The translations under genes were made by a program, and so were the position numbers. A stretch of 64,000 bases of DNA, from contig JAZNVH010000010.1 of assembly GCA_045592745.1 (NCBI GenBank), positions 62,001-126,000 of the forward strand, in the 5' to 3' direction. Position 1 is the first letter of the stretch. Each line of letters begins with the position of its first letter. Of this stretch, positions 27,114-35,763 are shown in pieces. The notes under the pieces were generated by a model. That model did not search any database. It saw nothing but the letters and a program-made list of their open reading frames with translations, and was not told the origin of the DNA. Origin of the DNA: Aphodoplasma sp045592745. GTDB taxonomy: Bacteria > Bacillota > Clostridia > UBA1381 > UMGS1253.

Positions 27114-28658
27114 TTAATGTGTAAGAGTATTTATTATTTCACTTGCACTTTCATAATCAAGTGTGTCGCGCAAATTTGACAAAACAACGAGTCCGCGTTC
27201 GTCATAGAATACATTTATGCCTATAATTTCCGATATTGCGCGCACTGGTAAAAACAATCTGTTATATGCGTTAACTGGGGGTTGGTCAAGGGTGAGTGTC
27301 TGCTCTTCATAAAAACGCATTTCGCTCATATAGCGTATTATTGTGGCATCCTGATTATCGGGTGAAAGCAGGATTGATATATATGGACTTTGCACAAGAG
27401 CGCTACTTGATATATAATCCCATGTAACGCTGTAGCCACCAAGATTTTCAGCAATAAAACGCATTGGAAGAAGTGTGCGTCCGTTTGATACAAATGAGCA
27501 TACTGCCTCATTTGAGGGGTCAATCATCTTTTTTGTACCATTTACAAGCGCCGTATTTGAGTCGACCATTAAAGAAATTTCAAAGCTGGTATCGGGGACG
27601 GAAACAGACTCGTAATCGTATGAGATTACAGGCTTTTCCTGCTCCTCCTCGGGAGTCTGGTAGTTAAGATCACACATTATAAAGTGTTTGCCGTCTGCTT
27701 TTCGGCGCACAAGCATTTTTCCTTCGCTAAAGCCACCATAATGAACAGGCATATATTTATTTGAACTGTATATTGTTGTGCCGTGTGTGTTCATTACAGA
27801 AAGAAGGTCGCCGCCAATGTTTACGCATATTCCGTTTGAAAAGCTTGAGGGCATAAGGTCTGCGTCTATAATTGCAATTTCTTTGCCGGTTTTGTCAATC
27901 AAAAATATTTTGTCACTATTAAGCTTTTTTGCCCAGCATAATCCTTCGTGATAGGCGGTAGCGTCGGTGTATTTTCCGGGCTCTATTATAAATTCGCCAT
28001 TAGTATTTATAAGGCCCATATGTATATGCTTAAAATTATATCCCATATCCTTGCTTGCCCAGCACACTCCGTCATTAAACTCTGATGTCCATACAAAATC
28101 AAAGCCTGTTACAAGCTCACCTGCTGTATTTAAAATTGCATATTTTTCATCTTCATTTTGAACCCAGCACACACCATCATTAAATGAACTTACGGGCGTA
28201 TATGAGTCGTCCTTTATTATATCAACAAATTTGCCTGTTTTATCTATAAAGCCTGTTTTGTCGCCTTTTGTTACAAGAGCAAGTGAGTCTGAAAAATCGC
28301 TTGCTTCATCAAAGGCAGGCTCTATCATAAATTTGCCGCTTTTGTCAATGTATCCAAACATTCCATAAGCGACTTTAGCAGGAGCGAGGTCGTTTTTAAA
28401 TGAGCCTGCATAGGCAAATTTAAAATCAATTACGGTTTTCCCGTCGGCGTCAAGATATCCGCTTTTGTGGTTTTTGCCACACACCATAATATGATTTTGT
28501 GACATCTCATTTGCATCATAAAACTCTCCATCATAATCTATTTCGATAAATTCAAAACGAGCAGTTGATACTGCACCGTTTGCCAAAGCGGGCGTATATG
28601 ATAAAAATATGACAGAGGTTATATATATAGCTAACAGTACAAGTGATATTTTTTTCAA
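27114..28658 (-). CDS. Secreted WG-repeat protein with C-terminal stalk (copper amine oxidase N-like) domain
   Basis: The 514-residue exported protein has a signal peptide (about 1-26), then five to seven degenerate WG-type repeats (about 30-330; units such as 'GYIDKSGKFMIEPAFDEASDF' and 'GFIDKTGKFV'), a linker, and a C-terminal stalk domain (about 355-500) with 'NGRTLLPMRFIAENLGG' and 'NRLFLPVRAISEIIG'. WG repeats are predicted beta-propeller-like folds and the stalk domain is common in firmicute surface proteins. Its role, probably at the cell surface, is unknown. It lies between cca and a cation exporter. Confidence 0.85.
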   Translation of the reverse strand: MKKISLVLLAIYITSVIFLSYTPALANGAVSTARFEFIEIDYDGEFYDANEMSQNHIMVCGKNHKSGYLDADGKTVIDFKFAYAGSFKNDLAPAKVAYGMFGYIDKSGKFMIEPAFDEASDFSDSLALVTKGDKTGFIDKTGKFVDIIKDDSYTPVSSFNDGVCWVQNEDEKYAILNTAGELVTGFDFVWTSEFNDGVCWASKDMGYNFKHIHMGLINTNGEFIIEPGKYTDATAYHEGLCWAKKLNSDKIFLIDKTGKEIAIIDADLMPSSFSNGICVNIGGDLLSVMNTHGTTIYSSNKYMPVHYGGFSEGKMLVRRKADGKHFIMCDLNYQTPEEEQEKPVISYDYESVSVPDTSFEISLMVDSNTALVNGTKKMIDPSNEAVCSFVSNGRTLLPMRFIAENLGGYSVTWDYISSSALVQSPYISILLSPDNQDATIIRYMSEMRFYEEQTLTLDQPPVNAYNRLFLPVRAISEIIGINVFYDERGLVVLSNLRDTLDYESASEIINTLTH

Positions 28659-28672
28659 ATTAATTACCTCTC

Positions 28673-29839
28673 TTAAATGTAGTCTTTATCTATATTAATT
28701 ACTGTAAAATAGTTTTTATCAAAATCAAAAACTTTGTCTTGTATGTGCGCGGCAAGATGTGTGTCGCTTATATCAAAGCCGAAGGGTACAACAAGGTCAA
28801 ATATAAGATTTGTATGTGTAGGCCCTGTCACCATTCGAAAATCGTGTATGCTGAGATGTGCGTCTATGGATTTTACTATATCTGTTACAATTTCCTTTGT
28901 TTTATTTATAATTACATTGTCTGTTTCAATCGGGTCCATATGTATCACCGCATCACATCCATAGCGCGTACAAAGTTCTTTTTCTATAAGGTCTATTGTA
29001 TCGTGCAGCTCCAGTACATTATCGCTTGCGCGCACTTCTGCGTGCAGTGAAAGCATAAAACGAGTCGGGCCGTAATTGTGTATAATAAGGTCGTGCATAC
29101 CAATTATTCCATCGTGTGAAAGTACAAGAGATTCTATTTCACCGACAAGCTCTGCCTCGGGTGGTTGGCCAAGCAATGGAGAAAGCGAGTCGCGTATTGT
29201 CTGATAACCCGTAAAAAGAATAAAGCACGCCACAATCAAGCCGATATAGCCGTCAATAGAGTAGCCTGAAAAACGAAATATCAATATTCCAACAAGTACA
29301 GCCGATGTTGAAATGCAGTCCCCAAGACTATCTTTTGCAGCCGCAAGCATTGATTGGGAATTTATTATTTTGCTGATTTTGCGATTAAAAAAGAACATCC
29401 ACAGCTTTGTCAAAATTGATATTATAAGTATTATAACACTTATGTGTGAGTAGACCATTGGCGATGTGTTTAAAATTTTATCGAATGAAGTGCGTAAAAG
29501 CTCGATACCCATAAAAAGAATAAGTATAGAAACTAAAAGTGCCGATATATACTCAATTCTTCCGTGTCCATAAGGATGCTGTTTATCAGCGGGCTTTCCT
29601 GCCATTTTAAAACCTATAAAAGTTATTATCGAGGAAAGTGCATCGGAAAGGTTATTGAGAGCATCCGCAACAAGCGAAACTGACATACAAAGCATTCCGA
29701 TCAAAAATTTTATTATTGACAGTATCACATTAAGAAGTATTCCTGTTATACTGCCTAAAATGCCATATTTTTCACGCACTTTAGTATTTAAAACGTCATC
29801 GCGATTTTTTATAAACAGTTTAAATAACAAACTAGACAT
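28673..29839 (-). CDS. Cation diffusion facilitator family transporter
   Basis: The 388-residue protein has an N-terminal cation_efflux membrane domain of about six helices. The metal-binding 'ADALNNLSDALSS' and the 'HPYGHGRIEYISALLVS' segments match CDF proteins. It is followed by an extended cytosolic C-terminal domain (about 225-388) longer than in the short CDF proteins. It should export a divalent metal such as Zn2+, Mn2+ or Fe2+ in exchange for protons; the metal cannot be told. It lies 14 bases upstream of the WG-repeat gene and may share its transcript. Confidence 0.92.
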   Translation of the reverse strand: MSSLLFKLFIKNRDDVLNTKVREKYGILGSITGILLNVILSIIKFLIGMLCMSVSLVADALNNLSDALSSIITFIGFKMAGKPADKQHPYGHGRIEYISALLVSILILFMGIELLRTSFDKILNTSPMVYSHISVIILIISILTKLWMFFFNRKISKIINSQSMLAAAKDSLGDCISTSAVLVGILIFRFSGYSIDGYIGLIVACFILFTGYQTIRDSLSPLLGQPPEAELVGEIESLVLSHDGIIGMHDLIIHNYGPTRFMLSLHAEVRASDNVLELHDTIDLIEKELCTRYGCDAVIHMDPIETDNVIINKTKEIVTDIVKSIDAHLSIHDFRMVTGPTHTNLIFDLVVPFGFDISDTHLAAHIQDKVFDFDKNYFTVINIDKDYI

Positions 29840-29951
29840 GCTTTTTATCTAATCCTTTCATATTGGATATACCAAAAATTATGACATATAAATGAGTTTT
29901 TGTCAAGCCGTGCGGGGCGCTTTTGTCTCAATGCGTAAAAACAAAAAAGAC

Positions 29952-29980
29952 TTGACTGGAAGTAAATTTTAGAATACACT
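29952..29980 (+). promoter_or_regulatory. Promoter of the DUF486 gene
   Basis: TTGACT at 29952-29957 and TACACT at 29975-29980 are 17 bp apart; the -10 is weak. Confidence 0.55.
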
Positions 29981-30029
29981 ATTTGGTGGGGAAAATGAAA
30001 ATTAAATAATTTTATACGGAGGGGAAAAT

Positions 30030-30368
30030 ATGATTGGAGCTATAAAACCGATTGCACTTTTGCTTATTTCCAATATTTTTATGACATTTGCGTGGTATGG
30101 TCATTTGCGCTTTAAAAACAGCGCACTTTGGATAGTTGTGCTTGCAAGCTGGGGTCTTGCGTTTTTTGAATACATCTTTCAGGTACCTGCAAACAGAATT
30201 GGCAGTAATTATTTTACTACAGCCCAGCTTAAAATTATTCAGGAGGTAATTACACTGACTGTTTTTTCAATTTTTTCTGTGGTGTATCTTAAAGAAAAGT
30301 TTACTATAAATTATTTGTATGCGTTTATATGTATGTTTGGTGCAGTATTTTTTATTTTTAAAAAGTAG
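30030..30368 (+). CDS. DMT-type DUF486 membrane protein
   Basis: The 112-residue protein has four predicted transmembrane helices and the segments 'FMTFAWYGHLRFK', 'ASWGLAFFEYIFQVPANRIG' and 'EVITLTVFSIFSVVYLKEK', which match the DUF486 branch of small drug/metabolite transporter-like proteins. The function is unknown. It has a GGAGGGG ribosome site and its own promoter and terminator. Confidence 0.85.
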   Translation: MIGAIKPIALLLISNIFMTFAWYGHLRFKNSALWIVVLASWGLAFFEYIFQVPANRIGSNYFTTAQLKIIQEVITLTVFSIFSVVYLKEKFTINYLYAFICMFGAVFFIFKK

Positions 30369-30454
30369 CAAAATGCGTACACCACACAAGGCGTATAAAA
30401 TGCACAATAGAGCCTTTTGATTAATGTGGTTAAAACAACATAAAACTTAAAGAT

Positions 30455-30483
30455 GAAATTCGCCAGGTGGCGAATTTCTTTTT
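30455..30483 (+). terminator. Terminator of the DUF486 gene
   Basis: GAAATTCGCC (30455-30464) and GGCGAATTTC (30469-30478) form a perfect 10-bp stem with loop AGGT, followed by TTTTTG. Confidence 0.8.
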
Positions 30484-30593
30484 GTATATGCCTTGTGTTT
30501 TGAACAAACCTCACCTCTCGTCGTACACACGTACGACTTCGGGTACCCCTATGGGTTCGGTTTGTCCAATCTACGCTATTTTTCGTCCAAACC

Positions 30594-30645
30594 AAAGGAG
30601 CTGTAGAAAAATGATTTCATTTTTCTACAGCTCCTTTAATTTTTT
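30594..30645. terminator. Very long perfect hairpin before gatB 3' end
   Basis: A 21-bp perfect inverted repeat (30594-30614 with 30617-30637) around AAAGGAGCTGTAGAAAAATGA ends in a T-rich run on the plus strand, nine bases from the gatB stop codon. It probably ends transcription from either side. Confidence 0.75.
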
Positions 30646-30646
30646 A

Positions 30647-32065
30647 TTATTTCAATTTTTCTTCAAGTAACGCTTTTATTACGGCAGGGTCTCCTGCACC
30701 TTTTAATTCTTTCATACAAGCACCAAACAATGCCTGAAGCGCTTTTACTTTACCGTTTTTAAAGTCTTGTACCGATTGCGGATTTTCCTCTATTGCCTTA
30801 ATGACAACTGCTTCAACGGCAGATGCGTCAAACTTTTTATCAAGACCTTGTTCTTTACAGTAAAGGGCAGGGTCAACGTCGTTTTCAACTACTGCAATTA
30901 AGATTTTCTTGCCGGCATTACGGTTAACAGTGCCGTCATTTACCATTTTTATAATACTAAAGAGCTTTTCGGCACTGATTGTTAATTCGTCTATCGTCTT
31001 GCCGTCTTTTCTCAAAACGCCAATACAGTCAGTCAAAATCCACGTTGCAGCATCTTTTGCCCCGCATCCCATATTAACAACATCATCAAGAAGCTTGCTT
31101 ATCCTGTGGTTTGAAATAAGCATGTCAATTTCTTTTTCGGAAATGCCTGCCAAACGGTAATCCTCAACCTTTTCATCAAGAGCGGCGGGTTTGTTTGCTT
31201 TGATTTTTTCAAGCCATTCGTCGTCTATGATTATCGGCATAAGGTTTGCGTCGGGGAAGTAGCGATAATCCGCTTCAGTTTCCTTGTTACGCATAGCAAA
31301 GGTTTTTCCGCTGACATCATCAAAACGTCTTGTTTCCTGCACAAGCTCTTCTGTTTCAAATTCCAAAGCATCAATGTGGCGCTGCGCTTCGTAGCGGATT
31401 GCACGCTCAATTGCTTCAAATGAGCTCATGTTCTTAATCTCTGTACGTACGCCAAATGTTTCGCTTCCTTCGGGGCGAACAGAAATATTAACGTCGCAGC
31501 GCATTGCGCCTTCTTCACATTCTGAAATTCCGGCAGAGCGGAACATTGATTTTAATTTGTTTAAGTAGGTTACAACCTCTTCTGCGCTTCTAAAATCGGG
31601 CTGAGTTACAATCTCGATTAGCGGAACGCTGGTACGGTTAAAGTCTACATAAGAATATTTGCCACCATGGACAAGTTTGCCTGCATCCTCTTCCATATGA
31701 ATCTGCTTAATGCGTATATCACGACTGCCTGCTGATGTTTTAAGTGTTACGCATCCGTTGGTGCAAATAGGATGATTAAGCTGTGTAATCTGATATGCAC
31801 ACGGAAGGTCAGGATAGTAGTAATTCTTTTTATCAAAGGTTGTGTATCTGTTTATTTCACAGTTAAGCATAAGACCTGCTGTAACAGCAAGCTCTACAAC
31901 GCGCTTGTTCATTACAGGCAGCATTCCGGGCATACCGCTGCAGGCAGGGCATACGCAGTCATTAGGCTCGTTAGCGGAGCTGTGACCGCCACACGAACAG
32001 AATATTTTTGATTCGGTACTAAGCTCAACGTGAGTTTCAAGACCGATAACCAATTCGTAATTCAT
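30647..32065 (-). CDS. gatB: Asp/Glu-tRNA amidotransferase subunit GatB
   Basis: The 472-residue protein is a full-length GatB: the 'YELVIGLETHVEL' start, 'EDAGKLVH' and 'SVPLIEIVTQPDF' segments, 'GAMRCDVNISVRP' with metal-binding residues, 'FGVRTEIKNMSSF', and a C-terminal helical/YqeY-like tail. GatB phosphorylates misacylated Asp-tRNA(Asn) or Glu-tRNA(Gln) for amidation. ATG 32065 has GGAAGGG 9 bases upstream; ATG 32071 is a possible alternative that would overlap the previous stop by four bases. It is the last gene of the aspS::gatC-gatA-gatB operon. Confidence 0.95.
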   Translation of the reverse strand: MNYELVIGLETHVELSTESKIFCSCGGHSSANEPNDCVCPACSGMPGMLPVMNKRVVELAVTAGLMLNCEINRYTTFDKKNYYYPDLPCAYQITQLNHPICTNGCVTLKTSAGSRDIRIKQIHMEEDAGKLVHGGKYSYVDFNRTSVPLIEIVTQPDFRSAEEVVTYLNKLKSMFRSAGISECEEGAMRCDVNISVRPEGSETFGVRTEIKNMSSFEAIERAIRYEAQRHIDALEFETEELVQETRRFDDVSGKTFAMRNKETEADYRYFPDANLMPIIIDDEWLEKIKANKPAALDEKVEDYRLAGISEKEIDMLISNHRISKLLDDVVNMGCGAKDAATWILTDCIGVLRKDGKTIDELTISAEKLFSIIKMVNDGTVNRNAGKKILIAVVENDVDPALYCKEQGLDKKFDASAVEAVVIKAIEENPQSVQDFKNGKVKALQALFGACMKELKGAGDPAVIKALLEEKLK

Positions 32066-32067
32066 AA

Positions 32068-33246
32068 TCATTCACCCTTCCTTTCGGCCGCGTCTGCAAA
32101 ACCAAGAAGCAGAGGCTCGGAAAAATGCTTTCCAATAAGCTGGACACCACCACTAACCATTGCAGGCACGCCAATAAGGTTTGCCAAAGAGGTGAACACG
32201 CTCTCATCAAACACCTTGCCAAAGGCTTCGTGAATATCGTACGCTTCATAAGCTGTTTTACTCATAGCAGGAGTCAAAATAGCATCGTAATTTTTCATAA
32301 GCTCTTCAAATTTTTCTGCTATTACACGGCGTACTTTTAATGATTTATTATAGCATTCTTCGTAACGGTTTTTGGAAAGAACATCAGAGCCATACAAAAT
32401 CACTGATTTTGTCAAAAAGTTAAAGCCTTCTGTTCTTGAATTTACATATAACTCGTCAATGTCTTTGTATTCTTTGGCGCGATGACCAAATTTAACACCG
32501 TCATAACGGGAAATATTATTGCACGTTTCTGCTGTCATAAGAATCTGCCATGCCACGTTAACAGCATCAAAAATATCAAATGAGATTTCTTCTACAACAA
32601 CACCATTCTCGCGTAGTGCGCCAGCAAAAGCGTTTATGCGTTCTTTTGTCTGCTCATCTGCTTTTTCGACGAGCTCTTTTACAATGGCGACCTTTTTGCC
32701 CGAAACATTTTCCAAGCTATAGTCATAGCTTTCGTTTCTGAGGCTCGTTCCGTCTTTTTCGTCGTGTCCTGCAATAATCTGCATAATCTCTTTAACACCT
32801 GATGCATTTTTCGCATATACACCGACTTGCTCACCCGAAGCAGCACACGAAATTACACCATAGCGTGAAACCGTGCCATAGGTGGGTTTTAAAAAGTCGA
32901 TGCCAGATAATGCGGCGCTGCGTCTTGTAGCGCCATTCATATCTACGCCAAGAGCGGCTTTTACATCGCCATCTGCAACCGCCTGTGCGGCTGCGCCTTT
33001 TAATGAGCCTTCCTGATTTTCGTAGTATGAAAATTCACCAACAAGGTCAAGACCAAACTCGCCAACATGTGTCTTTCCGGCAACTTTATATCCTTTGCTT
33101 TCAAGACGTGTTACTGCCTCTGCGCTAAAAAGCGGCTTGAAGCCTTCAAGTATTTTAGAGCCTGCACAGCTTTGAGCGTCTTTTACTAAAATTGTATCAT
33201 CAACTGCGATGTTACCATCGCCTAATTTCGTTTTATAATAATTCAT
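32068..33246 (-). CDS. GatA-like amidotransferase subunit lacking the amidase nucleophile
   Basis: This 392-residue protein is clearly a GatA homologue: 'SKILEGF', 'FLKPTYGTVSRYGVIS', 'ISRYDGVKFGHR', 'RTEGFNFLTK' and 'VQLIGKHF' match canonical GatA. But it is about 90 residues shorter, missing the N-terminal region. The amidase signature is changed: the cis-Ser motif 'GGSSGGS' reads 'QEGSLKG' (residues 78-84), and the nucleophile region 'DTGGSIRQPAA' reads 'DMNGATRRSAA' with Ala106 in the Ser position. The Lys (Lys22 in 'VKD') is kept. It probably cannot hydrolyse glutamine and may act as a scaffold or ammonia-using subunit. ATG 33246 follows GAGGTG. Confidence 0.85.
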   Translation of the reverse strand: MNYYKTKLGDGNIAVDDTILVKDAQSCAGSKILEGFKPLFSAEAVTRLESKGYKVAGKTHVGEFGLDLVGEFSYYENQEGSLKGAAAQAVADGDVKAALGVDMNGATRRSAALSGIDFLKPTYGTVSRYGVISCAASGEQVGVYAKNASGVKEIMQIIAGHDEKDGTSLRNESYDYSLENVSGKKVAIVKELVEKADEQTKERINAFAGALRENGVVVEEISFDIFDAVNVAWQILMTAETCNNISRYDGVKFGHRAKEYKDIDELYVNSRTEGFNFLTKSVILYGSDVLSKNRYEECYNKSLKVRRVIAEKFEELMKNYDAILTPAMSKTAYEAYDIHEAFGKVFDESVFTSLANLIGVPAMVSGGVQLIGKHFSEPLLLGFADAAERKGE

Positions 33247-33256
33247 CCTGCACACC

Positions 33257-35335
33257 TCACTTTACAAGTCTTGGCACCTGCCAGCTGTCTTCACTGCGCT
33301 CGGGAGCACCTTCTAAGAGGCTCTCACGCGTGAACGGCTGATGGCGGACATCTTCGCGCAGTACATTTGTCATAGGCATAACATGTACCATGGGTTCAAC
33401 ATTTTCTGTATCTATCGTAGAAAGAATTTTTTCTTTTTCGCTCATAGCGGCAAAAATTTTCTGAACCTTATTTTCTTCTTCGCCTGAAAGGGCGATCTGG
33501 TTTAGCTGCTGTGCATTAGAAAATGTCGAGCGCTTGCTCATAGATGATTTACCTGTGTTTGATGGGCCTGATGCACGCTGCGCGAGTGCGTTTGTATTTC
33601 CCAAAAGGTGAACATCTTCAAGCTGTTGATTTGATACAAAGCTTGGCGCACCTAAAAGAAGGTCCTGAGCGTTGCCGTTTAGAGGGAATGCAATAACGTC
33701 TAAAATCTTTTCTTCATCGGTTAACAGCATTACCATTCTGTCGATACCGGGCGCCATACCTGCATGAGGCGGAGCACCGTATTGGAATGCTGTATAAAGA
33801 GCATTAAAACGCTTTTTAAGCTCTTCCTCTGGATAACCTGCAATTTCAAATGCTTTTTTCATGATGTCTATATCATGGTTACGAACAGCGCCCGATGCAA
33901 GCTCTATGCCGTTACCAACAAGGTCATACTGATATGCCAGAATTTCGGTAGGGTCTTTTGTAAGAAGAGCATCCATACCGCCCTGGGGCATAGAAAATGG
34001 GTTGTGTGTAAAGATTATTTCGCCTGTATCCTCGTCTTCTTCGTACATCGGGAAGTCTACAACGAAGCAGAACTCGAATGCATCTTCGTTAATCAAATCA
34101 AGCTGTTCTTTTTTAGCAAGCCATGTGCGTATAAGTCCTGCTTTTTTCTCGGTATCATTCTTTTTATCATCACAGATAAAGAACAGTGTTTCGCCTTCTT
34201 TTACACCTGTTAATTCAATTATTTCTTCTTTTTGTGCGTCACTTAAGAACTTGGCGATAGGACCTGCAAATATGCCATCTTTTAAAGTGATATATCCAAG
34301 ACCGCCAAGACCAACCTCAAGAGATGTTGCATATTTTAAAGAATCCTCAAAGAATTTTTTTGATTTGCCCTGACAGTTTGCCACGATTCCGCGCACGGGC
34401 TTACCCTTAAAAGCGGGGAAGTCAACGCCAGAAAAGAAATCTGTCAAATCACAGATGATAAGTGGATTTCGAAGGTCAGGCTTATCAGAGCCGTAATACA
34501 TCATCGCATCGGCATATGTTATGCGGCGAAACGGCTTTGGTGTAACCTTTTTATCGGAAAATGTTTTAAATGTATCATAGATTAAATCTTCGCAAACATC
34601 CAAAACTTCTTCTTGCGTAGCAAACGCCATTTCAAAGTCGAGCTGATAAAACTCACCGGGAGAACGATCAGCGCGGGCATCTTCGTCACGGAAGCACGGA
34701 GCAACCTGAAAATATCTGTCAAAGCCCGACACCATCAAAAGCTGTTTAAACTGCTGCGGTGCCTGCGGAAGTGCGTAAAATTTGCCCGGATGCTTACGGC
34801 TTGGTACCAAAAAGTCTCTGGCGCCTTCCGGAGAAGAAGCAGTCAAAATCGGAGTCTGCATATCCAAAAAGCCTTTTTCCTCCATTTTGTTTCTCAAATG
34901 GCGGATAATCTTTGAGCGTTTTACCAAATTATCATGGTTTTTTGGATTACGCAAATCAAGATAGCGGTATTTTAAACGAAGCTCATCCTTGCTCAGTCTT
35001 GAAGTGCGCACATCAAAAGGCAGATTATTAAGACTTTTGCCTAAAATTTCAAGAGTGTCTGCTACAAGTTCTACATTACCTGTATCAAGCTTGTAGTTTA
35101 CGGTTTCTTCGTCACGCTTGCTTACGATACCTGTAACAGAAATAACTGTTTCGCGGTTTACATCCTTTACAAGCTTGTCATCATGGATGACCACCTGTGT
35201 TACGCCTGTGTAATCACGAAGGTCGATAAAAATAACACCACCGTGGTCACGCACAACGTCAACCCAACCGGCAAGTGAAACAGTTTTGCCGATGTGCTCA
35301 TCACGTATGTCATTACAATATAGGGTTCTATACAT
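33257..35335 (-). CDS. aspS: Aspartyl-tRNA synthetase fused to GatC
   Basis: The 692-residue protein has two parts. Residues about 1-590 are a bacterial-type AspRS with 'RYRYLDLR'-like, 'GRVEYQ'-type 'GEFYQLDFEMAF' and 'GMAPGIDRMVMLL' class II motifs; His31 in 'VRDHGG' matches the non-discriminating AspRS type that also charges tRNA(Asn). After a polar linker, residues about 598-692 match GatC: 'LNQIALSGEEENK', 'IDTENVEPMVHVMPMTNVLREDV' and 'GAPERSEDSWQVPRL'. No separate gatC lies nearby, so this fusion supplies it. It is first in the operon, with its own T-box and promoter. Confidence 0.92.
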   Translation of the reverse strand: MYRTLYCNDIRDEHIGKTVSLAGWVDVVRDHGGVIFIDLRDYTGVTQVVIHDDKLVKDVNRETVISVTGIVSKRDEETVNYKLDTGNVELVADTLEILGKSLNNLPFDVRTSRLSKDELRLKYRYLDLRNPKNHDNLVKRSKIIRHLRNKMEEKGFLDMQTPILTASSPEGARDFLVPSRKHPGKFYALPQAPQQFKQLLMVSGFDRYFQVAPCFRDEDARADRSPGEFYQLDFEMAFATQEEVLDVCEDLIYDTFKTFSDKKVTPKPFRRITYADAMMYYGSDKPDLRNPLIICDLTDFFSGVDFPAFKGKPVRGIVANCQGKSKKFFEDSLKYATSLEVGLGGLGYITLKDGIFAGPIAKFLSDAQKEEIIELTGVKEGETLFFICDDKKNDTEKKAGLIRTWLAKKEQLDLINEDAFEFCFVVDFPMYEEDEDTGEIIFTHNPFSMPQGGMDALLTKDPTEILAYQYDLVGNGIELASGAVRNHDIDIMKKAFEIAGYPEEELKKRFNALYTAFQYGAPPHAGMAPGIDRMVMLLTDEEKILDVIAFPLNGNAQDLLLGAPSFVSNQQLEDVHLLGNTNALAQRASGPSNTGKSSMSKRSTFSNAQQLNQIALSGEEENKVQKIFAAMSEKEKILSTIDTENVEPMVHVMPMTNVLREDVRHQPFTRESLLEGAPERSEDSWQVPRLVK

Positions 35336-35373
35336 GATATATTCCTCCTGTAATAGTGTGCTAAAAAATAAAA

Positions 35374-35580
35374 GTCCCGAAAATATACAAAAGTATATTT
35401 TCGGGACGAGTAAACTAACATTTAACCCGCGGTGCCACCCGCATTGATGCTAAAAGCATCCGCTTTTTATATGAAGCTGTAAATAAACGGAGTGTTCCCA
35501 AACTTACTACTCATCTCAAATGCGCTTTCAGTCCATGACGCATTCTCCCTTTCAGACTTTCCACAAAAGCCGAGTCTCCG
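35374..35580 (-). promoter_or_regulatory. T-box riboswitch of the aspS::gatC-gatA-gatB operon
   Basis: On the minus strand the T-box sequence GGGTGGCACCGCGGG (35440-35426) is followed by a terminator with arms GTCCCGAAAATATAC / GTATATTTTCGGGAC (35407-35374) and a T run. Stem I starts at the predicted transcript end with CGGAG pairing to CTCCG. The specifier loop side reads GGGAACA just before the closing strand; GAAC is at 35497-35494. AAC (Asn) followed by A is the natural reading and overlaps GAA (Glu). Uncharged tRNA binding should favour antitermination and raise operon expression. Confidence 0.9.
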
Positions 35581-35586
35581 TAAGTT

Positions 35587-35615
35587 ATTATAGCAAAAAA
35601 TGTTTTTATTGTCAA
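35587..35615 (-). promoter_or_regulatory. Sigma-A promoter of the aspS operon
   Basis: On the minus strand TTGACA (35615-35610) and TATAAT (35592-35587) match consensus at 17 bp spacing; the start site falls at about 35580, the first base of T-box Stem I. Confidence 0.85.
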
Positions 35616-35682
35616 CATTATTTTGCCTGATTTTTTTGATATTATTAAAGTTGTTTTATTGGGACATTTTTGTATTTTAACC

Positions 35683-35711
35683 TTGATTAGTTGCGTGTTT
35701 TGTGATAAAAT
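35683..35711 (+). promoter_or_regulatory. Promoter upstream of the small ORF and PHP gene
   Basis: TTGATT at 35683-35688 and TAAAAT at 35706-35711 are 17 bp apart. The rest of 35616-35763 shows nothing else recognisable. Confidence 0.6.
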
Positions 35712-35763
35712 TTCTTCTGTATATAATGAAAAAATGCTTGTTGTCTGAAAAGAGGTTTTTTAT

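Noticed and set aside
30647..35335. Apparent lack of gatC in the amidotransferase operon
   Set aside because: Not a missing gene: the C-terminal ~95 residues of the aspS product match GatC.
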